Positions 13,475 through 20,133 of a stretch of DNA of 20,133 nt are shown here, one piece after another. Below the pieces are notes generated by a model. That model was not told the origin of the DNA and did no database searches. It worked only from the letters and a program-made list of their open reading frames with translations. The first letter of the stretch is position 1. Each line of letters begins with the position of its first letter. Source of the DNA: JASLPR01 sp964496475 (GTDB lineage: Bacteria > Chloroflexota > UBA11872 > VXNJ01); assembly GCA_964496475.1 (NCBI GenBank), contig CAZBZS010000042.1:1-20133 (forward strand), written 5' to 3'. Position numbers and translations under genes: made by a program.

Positions 13475-14611
13475 ATGCGGATCACCAGGCGTGGATTCAC
13501 CAAGGGTCTGGCGCTTTCGCCCTGGGCTTTGGCGGGATGCGGCGACCCGGCGGCGGGGAAAGGCGCTGCGGACCGGCTAGCGCTCGCCGATGTCAATCCC
13601 TGGGGAGCCAACACGTTCTTACACCAGGACGCGGAGACGTGGCGAAAACGGAAGACGATACAAATGGTGAGGGACGCAGGGATTGGGTGGATCAAGCAGC
13701 ATTTTCTGTGGTCCGAAGTCGAGCAGACAGGACCGAATCGATTCATCGATCCATTCTGGAAAACATCTACCTGGGAGAAATATGACGAAATCGTAGATCT
13801 TGCGACCGAGGCGGGCATCGGGGTAATCGCACGGATAGATCGGACGCCGGCGTGGGCCCGGCCGCAGGGATCGACCACGACGGAACCGCCAACACGGTTG
13901 GAGGATTTTGGCAACTTCGTGAGCACGATCGTCGGCAGGTACAGGGGGCGGGTTAAGCACTATCAGATTTGGAATGAACCCAATCTGGCGGTCGAGTGGG
14001 GAGGGAACCGGCCCAACGCGAGCCGCTACGCCGATCTTCTACGCACAGCCTTTGAGGCGGCGCGGGGGGTTGATCCGGAGGTGCTGATCCTGAACGCTCC
14101 GCTGGCGGCGACGCTTGAACGGAGCGCCCGAGCTCAGGTGGAACTTGATTTTCTCGAGGAATTGTACGCGGCGGGAGGCGGTGCGTACTTCGACGTACAC
14201 TCAGCGAATGCCTTCGGACTGGGGTTCCCCCCGGAGGACCCACCGGACCCCGACGTGCTGAACTTCCGTAGGGTCGAGTTGTCGCGCGCGATCATGGAGG
14301 CAAACGGGGACGTGGCTAAACCGATCTGGTTCAACGAATACGGCTGGAACGCGTCCCCGGGAGACTTCCCGCCCCACCTGCTGGTCTGGTCTCGGGTTGA
14401 TGAGGAGGTGCAGGCGGAGTGGACGGTGCGGGGCGTGGAATATGCGCGCGAGCGCTGGCCGTGGGCAGGAGTGTTCTGCATATGGTATTTCCTGCGTCAG
14501 TACGCGGATGTGGACCCCAGCGAATCTGAGTATTACTTTCGGATGGTAGATCCGGACTTCACGCCGAGGCCGGTGTACCGCGCCGTCGCTCGCGCCGCCA
14601 CCAAGGATTAG
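13475..14611 (+). CDS. Tat-type lipoprotein glycoside hydrolase, clan GH-A barrel
   Basis: This 378-aa protein begins with a twin-arginine motif (TRRGFTK, 4-10), a short hydrophobic stretch and a lipobox LAGC with Cys22. It should therefore be exported folded and anchored by lipid. The rest is a (beta/alpha)8 barrel of the GH-A clan (GH39/GH5-like). The acid/base candidate is Glu168 in IWNEPN, and the nucleophile candidate is Glu288 in WFNEYGW, both intact. Other typical blocks are NTFL (46-49), FLWSEVEQ and VIARIDRTPAWARP. The frame is open 44 codons further upstream but overlaps the epimerase gene, and the Tat/lipobox fixes ATG 13475. It is clearly paralogous to the barrel of the next gene. 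The polysaccharide target is unknown. Confidence 0.82.
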   Translation: MRITRRGFTKGLALSPWALAGCGDPAAGKGAADRLALADVNPWGANTFLHQDAETWRKRKTIQMVRDAGIGWIKQHFLWSEVEQTGPNRFIDPFWKTSTWEKYDEIVDLATEAGIGVIARIDRTPAWARPQGSTTTEPPTRLEDFGNFVSTIVGRYRGRVKHYQIWNEPNLAVEWGGNRPNASRYADLLRTAFEAARGVDPEVLILNAPLAATLERSARAQVELDFLEELYAAGGGAYFDVHSANAFGLGFPPEDPPDPDVLNFRRVELSRAIMEANGDVAKPIWFNEYGWNASPGDFPPHLLVWSRVDEEVQAEWTVRGVEYARERWPWAGVFCIWYFLRQYADVDPSESEYYFRMVDPDFTPRPVYRAVARAATKD

Positions 14612-17600
14612 TGGGGCCCGTCCGAATCTCGGCCGGTGTGCGACGGGTGATCTACGGAGCAACCGCAGTCACACTGGCGATTCTGAGCATAGCTTCGCTC
14701 GTCGCATACCGTCAGTTCGTTGAACGCGGGGTCACGTATGGGGAGGGTCGGATGCGCTCGATGGCTTTCACGGACGCTCCGGCAATTGGCGCGAATACGT
14801 TTCTAAGTCTTGAACCGGACCCGGAGAAAATAAGGCGAGAGCTGGCAATGCTGAAAGCGGCCGGGGTGGGGATTATCCGGCAGCAATTCCTGTGGGAAGA
14901 GATCGAAGAACAGGGGAAGGGCGATTTTGTCAATCATCGTGACGGCTCGCCGACGTGGAAAAAGTATGACGCGATCGTAAAAGCGGCCGGCGAGGCTGGA
15001 ATCGAGATCCTGGCTCGGCTGGAGCGCCCTCCCCGGTGGGCAGTGATGGACTGGGACCCGAAATTGCCGGGCAGCCAGAGCCCGCCGGACGACCTGGACG
15101 ACTATGGCGATTTCGTGGCCGCGGTGGTTGGTCGGTACCGTGGCGAAGTTCGTTACTTTCAGATCTGGAACGAACCAAACCTGTGGGGGGAGTGGGGAGA
15201 GAGCGACCCGGACACGGCCGAATATGCGGAAATGCTCATGGTCGCCTACACGCGGGCCAAGGAGGCGAATCCGGACGCGGTGATCGTGCTGGCGGGTTTG
15301 GCGCCGACGATCGAGCGCGGCCCACGAAATTTGAGCGACACCCTGTTTCTTGAGCGGTTGTATGTACTCGGCGCGCAGGAGTACTTCGATGTGGCCGCGA
15401 CCATGTCCTACGGGCTGCTCACCGGGCCCCACGACGTGCGGATCGAAGAGAGCCGGACGAATTTTCCGCGGGCGGTTCTGTGGCGAGAGATCATGGTTGC
15501 CTACGACGACGGCGAGACGCCGATCTGGGCAACGGAATACGGCTGGATGTCGCTGCCGGACGATTGGCTGGGCGAGCCGGGTATCTGGGGAAATCAGCCG
15601 TTGGAGAGGCAGAGCCGTTGGACGGTAGAAGGCCTGGAACGGGCTCGCACCCAGTGGCCGTGGATGTCGACAATTTTCATCTGGGCATCCCGTTGGCCGG
15701 TCGAAACCCATCCCGACGACCCGACCCCGTGGTTCCGGCTGATGGACCGGGACTTTACTCCTCGTCCGGCCCTGGAAGAGTTGCAGGCGTCTACAAAGTC
15801 CGGGCCTGTGGCCGGGATCGGCGTGCACCAGGACACCAATTCGGCGTTCGAGTTCGAGGGCCCGTGGCCGCGCGAGTCGGACGAAAACGCGGCGCTGGGA
15901 CTCTGGCGCACCACCGGCCAGGCGGGGGCCCGGATGACCTTCCGGTTTGAAGGAGACAGCGTTTCGTTGCTGAGCTATCGCGGACCGAAAATGGGCCTCG
16001 TGCGGGTGCGGATTGACGAAATTGATTCGCTGCCCGACCTGGTCCCGAAAAACCATCGCGGGCAGGCGGTGATCGACCTGTATGCGGCTTCGCCGGAGCC
16101 GGAGACGCGGATTGCGATCGCCTCGGGGCTGCCGCCGGGGACGCACGTGCTGGAGCTGACCGCGACCGGGGTCGGGTCGGAGAAGTCGGGGGGCGGGGAG
16201 GTGATCGTAGACGCGGTGATCGTTTCGAACTCCCGTCCGCTCTGGCCTTACGTGCTGACCGGGCTGGCCTGGGTGCTTCTGGCGATCGGAGCGGCGGCTG
16301 TGTTTCTACGTCCTCTGTGGAACAGGCTGCCCGGCGCGATCCGAAACCTACGCGTTTCTCCTAGACGGCCAACCCGGCGGATCGCCGGAGAACCGGTCGG
16401 CGGAATCATCACGGCCGGGCTCGGGGCGACGCTGCTGGCGGTCCTGCCGGACGGCGGCCTATCGTCACCGTTCACTGTTCTGCGGGCACTACTCCTGCTG
16501 TACCTGATCCTGTTGGCGATACAGGTTCCGGTCGCGGTGGCTCTGGTGACGGCGGGGACCCAGTTCTTTCACTTCCTCAGCCCTGAAATCGGTCCGGTGG
16601 CGTTCAGCGTGCCGGAGCTGATGCTGGGGGCGCTGGTAGCCAGCTGGCTCGTGCGCGGTCTGTACCGAGGAAGGCTCGAATTGCGGCGCCCGTGGATCCT
16701 GTATGCGGGGCTGCTCTTATTGCTGGCCGCCGTCATCGCCACCGGCTTCGCACCGTATTCCAAGTTCGCGGTGAGGGGACTGAGAACGGGGATAATCGAG
16801 CCACTCTTGCTTTTCGTGCTGCTGTCAACGTACCTGGATCGCCGGCACTCACAGGCGCTGTTGGGAGCGCTGGCCCTGGGAGGCGTGGCGACGGCGCTGG
16901 TGGCGCTGTCCGATCCGGTGGCCGGCCGGATCATCACGGTGGGGGACCTTCCCCGGCTTCGGGGACTGTTCGGCTCGCCAAATAATCTGGGCCTAGTGTT
17001 GGAGCGGGCGGTGCCGTTGCTGGTGGGGCTGGCGATGGTGTCAAGGGGCGCCGGAAATCGCCGGGCTTGGTGGGCGGGGGGGATCGTCGCGGCGGCGGTG
17101 CTGGTAGGGTCAGGCTCGCGAGGGGCCTGGCTGGCAACGGCGGTCGCTCTGGGGATAGTCGCCACTCCATGGTGGTGGCGTCTGGGTTTGCGCCTGAGAA
17201 TCGCGGCGCTCGCCATCGTCGCTACCCCAGTCGTGGCGCTCGCCGGACTTATGGGGGCAGGTCGGTTGGGAGTTCTGTTCCGAGCCGGCGACCAGAGCGG
17301 CGCGACCAGGATCTGGATCTGGGAGTCGGCCTTGCGGATGATCGCGGAACGGCCGTGGACGGGAATCGGCCCGGATAATTTTCTATATCTGAATTCCGCT
17401 TTCGTAAATCCGGCCGGGTGGCGGGAACCCAATCTGTCGCATCCGCACAATCTGGTGCTGGACGCCTGGCTCAGCACGGGGTTGTTGGGCTTACTGGCGA
17501 CGACGTTAATAATCGGGCTCTTCTATCTGACGCTGCATCGCCGCTATCACTCCTCAGATGACGGCGCGGGCCGGCAGCTGATCCTGGCGGCGGCGGCGGC

Positions 17601-17793
17601 GATGACGGCGATGCTGGTGCACGGGCTGGTGGATAATTTCTATTTCTTACCGGAGTTGGCGGGGACGTTCTGGGTATTGATGGCTTACGCGGTCCTGCTG
17701 GGATCGAGGCGCGGGAATAGTTCCAAGGAGCCCCGGTTAGGGCTCCAGGTGGTCGACGGCCCGAACCATCCAGGCGGCGAAATGGCGCAGTGA
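14611..17793 (+). CDS. Fusion: anchored glycoside hydrolase + beta-sandwich + O-antigen polymerase/ligase (Wzy/WaaL-like)
   Basis: This is a 1060-aa multidomain protein. Order: cytoplasmic RR then TM1 (~13-33); a GH-A barrel (~58-392) with Glu188 in IWNEPN and Glu309 in ATEYGW; a beta-sandwich (~402-538, MTFRFEGDSVSLL, VIDLYA, GLPPGTHVLELTATG), probably carbohydrate-binding; TM2 (~545-567) followed by a basic cytoplasmic stretch; and about ten more TM segments. The C-terminal half has Wzy/O-antigen ligase signatures: GSPNNLGL (788-795), GSGSRGAWL (833-841), ATRIWIWESALRMIAERPWTGIGPDNF as a region (899-923), SHPHNLVLDAWLSTGLLG (943-960) and HGLVDN. By the positive-inside rule the barrel and sandwich are extracytoplasmic. 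The start is GTG in TAGTG, overlapping the previous stop by 1 nt; AAGGA lies close upstream. Its last 57 bp overlap the convergent HEPN gene. Confidence 0.85.
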   Translation: MGPVRISAGVRRVIYGATAVTLAILSIASLVAYRQFVERGVTYGEGRMRSMAFTDAPAIGANTFLSLEPDPEKIRRELAMLKAAGVGIIRQQFLWEEIEEQGKGDFVNHRDGSPTWKKYDAIVKAAGEAGIEILARLERPPRWAVMDWDPKLPGSQSPPDDLDDYGDFVAAVVGRYRGEVRYFQIWNEPNLWGEWGESDPDTAEYAEMLMVAYTRAKEANPDAVIVLAGLAPTIERGPRNLSDTLFLERLYVLGAQEYFDVAATMSYGLLTGPHDVRIEESRTNFPRAVLWREIMVAYDDGETPIWATEYGWMSLPDDWLGEPGIWGNQPLERQSRWTVEGLERARTQWPWMSTIFIWASRWPVETHPDDPTPWFRLMDRDFTPRPALEELQASTKSGPVAGIGVHQDTNSAFEFEGPWPRESDENAALGLWRTTGQAGARMTFRFEGDSVSLLSYRGPKMGLVRVRIDEIDSLPDLVPKNHRGQAVIDLYAASPEPETRIAIASGLPPGTHVLELTATGVGSEKSGGGEVIVDAVIVSNSRPLWPYVLTGLAWVLLAIGAAAVFLRPLWNRLPGAIRNLRVSPRRPTRRIAGEPVGGIITAGLGATLLAVLPDGGLSSPFTVLRALLLLYLILLAIQVPVAVALVTAGTQFFHFLSPEIGPVAFSVPELMLGALVASWLVRGLYRGRLELRRPWILYAGLLLLLAAVIATGFAPYSKFAVRGLRTGIIEPLLLFVLLSTYLDRRHSQALLGALALGGVATALVALSDPVAGRIITVGDLPRLRGLFGSPNNLGLVLERAVPLLVGLAMVSRGAGNRRAWWAGGIVAAAVLVGSGSRGAWLATAVALGIVATPWWWRLGLRLRIAALAIVATPVVALAGLMGAGRLGVLFRAGDQSGATRIWIWESALRMIAERPWTGIGPDNFLYLNSAFVNPAGWREPNLSHPHNLVLDAWLSTGLLGLLATTLIIGLFYLTLHRRYHSSDDGAGRQLILAAAAAMTAMLVHGLVDNFYFLPELAGTFWVLMAYAVLLGSRRGNSSKEPRLGLQVVDGPNHPGGEMAQ

Positions 17794-19080
17794 GCGGGCG
17801 ACCTTCCAGGCGGAGTCCATGTCCGCAGACGCACCGGCTTTCGGAATCCGAATAGCACGACGCAGCTCGGCGCCCAGACGGGAGTAGGCGCGCTTAAGGC
17901 CGTCGGGGCCGCGACTGCGCTCCGCTTCCAGGCGAAACGGCTTCAGGTCGTTGCAGTCCAGAGTATCGCGAGCGGAGCGGAGAAGTTTTCGCCCGGCGCC
18001 GATGGCGGTGGGGAGGCGTCCGGTGCCGTCATCAAAACGCAAGTCGCCAGCCAGGGTCAGTAGACGAACTTTGTGCTTATCCGACCGGGCTCTCGCCATC
18101 TGTGCAAGGCGCGCTTCATTTGGGACCATGTCGAGCAGGAACGCTTGGCGAAACTGCTCGGTAGGTGGTCCTTGCTCCGGCGGTCGATGCGCATGGCGAT
18201 ACATGTAGGCCTCGACGGCCGCGCGGTACAGGCGCTGACCAGAAGTAACAAGGTTCTGGTGAGGCCGCCGAGCGCCCGGGTACTGGAACAGCAGGTCCGT
18301 GGCGCGACCCTCGTGCACGACCTGGGAACGGGTGTCGTAGAACTGTCGCACCCAGCTGGCAAGGAGTGGTTCGGTGCTGAATAGTTCCTCAAGGCCGTCG
18401 AGGATCAGCCTTCGCTTGCCGACGGCGTCGCCCACGTCGAATAGCACCTCGAAGGCGGTGGCCAGATTCACCAGCGAGGTGCGCTCTTCGTAGCCCTGCT
18501 CGGCGCCAAAACTGCGCCCGTACCAGAACATAGAGAGCAGCAGCCGTTCGAGTAGCCGACGACGGTCCGCGCCGGGCCAGAAGCGGGACTCCAGCAGACG
18601 ATACGGGAGCGCCTCGGTGTGTATTCGTTCGTAGTGGGGGACGAGATCGGGGACGCCGCAGTAGAAGCGCTGGTGGGCCGGGTCGGCGTCGATGTAGTCC
18701 CGCAGGTTGGCGGTGGCCACGAGGCCCTGTGCGGAGGGCTCGAACATCCAGAGGCGTAGATAACCGCGGTCCAGCGAGGTCACGGGATGTTCGGGGTCGA
18801 ATAGCAGGAAGGTGAGGGCGGCGATCAGGCGGTCGAGTTCAATGACGAAGGTAGCCTCGGCCCCGACATCCACGTCCGCATCGAAATAGGTGGCGCGGTC
18901 GATGGGATTGCCGTCACCGTCGAAGAACATGCGCAGGATGGAAGCGACGTGCTCGGGCTGGCCGGGGGCACTTTCGGGCAAGGCCGGCGTTAGCTCGAAA
19001 CCGCGGAGGTCGGTTGCTCCCGCGATCGCCAAGTACGGGAAAATCGCGGTGATTCGATGGGTGGCAGCGCTATTTGCCAA
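17737..19080 (-). CDS. Apea-like HEPN domain protein
   Basis: The ~447-aa protein has an N-terminal region with beta-rich character (residues ~1-150) and a helical region with TSLVNLATAFEVLFDVGDAVGKRR, LASWVRQFYDTRSQVVHEGRA. The last block contains the HEPN RNase motif R-x4-H, Arg251 and His256. The combination of a long family-specific N-terminus with a FEVLF...RSxxVHxG stretch matches the Apea-like HEPN group. HEPN proteins are often RNases in defence or RNA turnover, but the role of this one is unknown. Start is uncertain: the frame is open to 19143 inside mnmE. I prefer TTG 19080, which overlaps the mnmE stop by 11 nt; TTG 19032 is an alternative, and neither has a clear Shine-Dalgarno. 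Its 3' end overlaps the polymerase fusion gene by 57 bp. Confidence 0.72.
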   Translation of the reverse strand: MANSAATHRITAIFPYLAIAGATDLRGFELTPALPESAPGQPEHVASILRMFFDGDGNPIDRATYFDADVDVGAEATFVIELDRLIAALTFLLFDPEHPVTSLDRGYLRLWMFEPSAQGLVATANLRDYIDADPAHQRFYCGVPDLVPHYERIHTEALPYRLLESRFWPGADRRRLLERLLLSMFWYGRSFGAEQGYEERTSLVNLATAFEVLFDVGDAVGKRRLILDGLEELFSTEPLLASWVRQFYDTRSQVVHEGRATDLLFQYPGARRPHQNLVTSGQRLYRAAVEAYMYRHAHRPPEQGPPTEQFRQAFLLDMVPNEARLAQMARARSDKHKVRLLTLAGDLRFDDGTGRLPTAIGAGRKLLRSARDTLDCNDLKPFRLEAERSRGPDGLKRAYSRLGAELRRAIRIPKAGASADMDSAWKVARSLRHFAAWMVRAVDHLEP

Positions 19081-20133
19081 TACAGAACCGGATGAAGATC
19101 GAGTCGAGCAGATCTTCGCTGGCATCTTCGCCGGTGATTTCACCGAGGATTCTTACGGCTCCATGAAGTCCTATGGCGATGAAATCGGCGGGGAGTTCGT
19201 CGCTGACGGCCTTCGCCGAGTTCTGGAGATGGTCCTCGGCGATCCGCAGTGCCTCCTCATGGCGCTGGTTGGTCACCATGGGCAATTCGTCAGACCGGAT
19301 ATCGCCGGCGTCGATGAGTTCCAAGAGCGCAATTCGGAGCGGCTCTACGCCCTTGTCGTTCAGGGCGCAGGTGCGGACGGTGGGAGCGTCGGCCCCGAGT
19401 TGGACCGTATGGCTGGCGGTTAGGACTTGCGGCAGGTCGGTCTTGTTCAGCACGGTAAGAACCGGGAGACCGTAGTCGCGGACCATGCGGCCGACGGCCC
19501 GATCGGACTCGTCAAGATCGCGGGTGGAGTCGAGCACCAGGAGGGCGATGTCGGCCTCGGAGAGGGCGCGTCGGGTGCGGGCGATACCTTCGGATTCGAT
19601 GGAATCGGCGGCGCCCCTGATTCCGGCGGTGTCGACGACGACGAAGGCGACCCCACGGATGTCCAGCTGCTCCTCGAGAGTGTCCCTAGTGGTGCCGGGA
19701 ATATCGGTGACGATGGCCCGGTCGGAGCGGAGCAGAGCGTTGAGAAGGCTGGACTTGCCGACGTTGGGGCTGCCGACGATGGCGAGCCTGACGCCGGTGC
19801 GCAAAAGGCGGCCGCGGCCGGAGTGGGCTAGGGCCCGCCCGACATGGGAAATCATCGAGGCGATGTCGGCGGCGGCCTCCCGGCGGTCGACGGCAGGCAC
19901 ATCGTCCTCGGTGAAATCAATTTCGGCTTCGAGTCGGGCGAGGAGATCGAGACAACGGTCACGAACGGCGGTCACCTCACGGGAGAGCCGGCCGCCGAGT
20001 TGCTCACGGGCGGCCTTGAGCGAAAGATCGGTGGGTGCGGAAACCATGTCGGCGACGGCCTCGGCCTGGGCGAGGTCGATTCGGCCGTTAAGAAAGGCCC
20101 GCAGGGTGAATTCGCCGGGGCCGGCAAGCCTGG
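19070..20133 (-). CDS. mnmE: tRNA modification GTPase MnmE (5' end beyond right edge)
   Basis: MnmE, with MnmG, installs the cmnm5 group on wobble U34 of certain tRNAs. The frame is open to the right edge and includes the N-terminal domain end (GEFTLRAFLNGR, then DLAQAEAVAD), so the true start is outside. Inside, the helical domain is interrupted by a G domain: G1 GSPNVGKSS, G2 GTTRDT, G3 DTAG and G4 NKTD. The C-terminus ends with the catalytic FCIGK motif exactly at the stop (TAG 19070-19072), so the 3' end is intact. The downstream HEPN gene begins inside its last codons. About the first 80-90 residues appear to be missing from the window. Confidence 0.96.
   Translation of the reverse strand, partial: RLAGPGEFTLRAFLNGRIDLAQAEAVADMVSAPTDLSLKAAREQLGGRLSREVTAVRDRCLDLLARLEAEIDFTEDDVPAVDRREAAADIASMISHVGRALAHSGRGRLLRTGVRLAIVGSPNVGKSSLLNALLRSDRAIVTDIPGTTRDTLEEQLDIRGVAFVVVDTAGIRGAADSIESEGIARTRRALSEADIALLVLDSTRDLDESDRAVGRMVRDYGLPVLTVLNKTDLPQVLTASHTVQLGADAPTVRTCALNDKGVEPLRIALLELIDAGDIRSDELPMVTNQRHEEALRIAEDHLQNSAKAVSDELPADFIAIGLHGAVRILGEITGEDASEDLLDSIFIRFCIGK

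Noticed and set aside
14803..16146. 447-codon open frame antisense to the fusion gene
   Set aside because: It is rich in Arg, Pro and His, has no recognisable motif and lies opposite a barrel with intact catalytic motifs. High GC at third positions of the real gene makes long antisense frames common.
16569..17477. 302-codon minus frame opposite the polymerase domain
   Set aside because: Ser/Pro/Arg-rich and antisense to clear Wzy-type motifs.
1..20133. CRISPR arrays, tRNA genes, insertion sequences, prophage
   Set aside because: No regularly spaced repeats, cloverleaf/T-loop signatures, transposase motifs or phage proteins were seen on either strand.

Overview
The window looks like a high-GC chromosomal segment from a free-living bacterium, probably a Chloroflexota member of the Dehalococcoidia/SAR202 type. 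That placement is tentative. It rests on the general look of the 16S rRNA 5' end, the GC-rich codon use, the frequent TTG/GTG starts and the gene families present. A search with the 300 nt of 16S rRNA would settle it. I saw no phage, transposase, plasmid, CRISPR or tRNA signature.

Left edge (1-606, minus strand): the first ~300 nt of a 16S rRNA gene lead off the left edge. They are preceded by a sigma70-type promoter and a leader with two hairpins and a boxA-like antitermination element. Next (607-2052) is a polytopic GT-C type glycosyltransferase. From 2053 to 2723 lies a gene-poor decay zone. It holds a 27-codon remnant of a short-chain dehydrogenase, in which the N-terminus is joined directly to the C-terminus. 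It also holds a small secreted PKD/Ig-like protein interrupted by an amber codon.

Central minus-strand block (2724-11243), in transcription order: lipB, lipA, E1 alpha, E1 beta and E2 (with two subunit-binding domains), then a DUF362 iron-sulfur protein, a 101-aa unknown protein and E3 (lpdA). It is a self-contained set for a 2-oxoacid dehydrogenase complex, most likely pyruvate dehydrogenase, together with the octanoyltransferase and lipoyl synthase that lipoylate its E2. The DUF362 gene and the small protein sit between E2 and E3 and are the unexplained members.

Plus-strand block (11403-17793), divergent from lipB: a 60-aa basic single-TM protein, a NYN-domain (PIN-like nuclease) protein with a long disordered tail, a sugar isomerase/epimerase TIM barrel, a Tat-type lipoprotein glycoside hydrolase, and a 1060-aa protein. 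The last joins a membrane anchor, a paralogous glycoside-hydrolase barrel, a beta-sandwich domain and a multi-TM Wzy/WaaL-like O-antigen polymerase/ligase domain. The final four genes are tightly packed with overlapping or nearly overlapping signals. They may build and trim a surface glycan.

Right edge (minus strand): mnmE (tRNA modification GTPase) runs in from the right edge. It overlaps the start of an Apea-type HEPN protein whose 3' end in turn overlaps the convergent 3' end of the polymerase fusion by 57 bp. The most unusual items are the hydrolase-polymerase fusion next to its own paralogue, the DUF362/small-protein insertion in the PDH cluster, and the two gene remnants.
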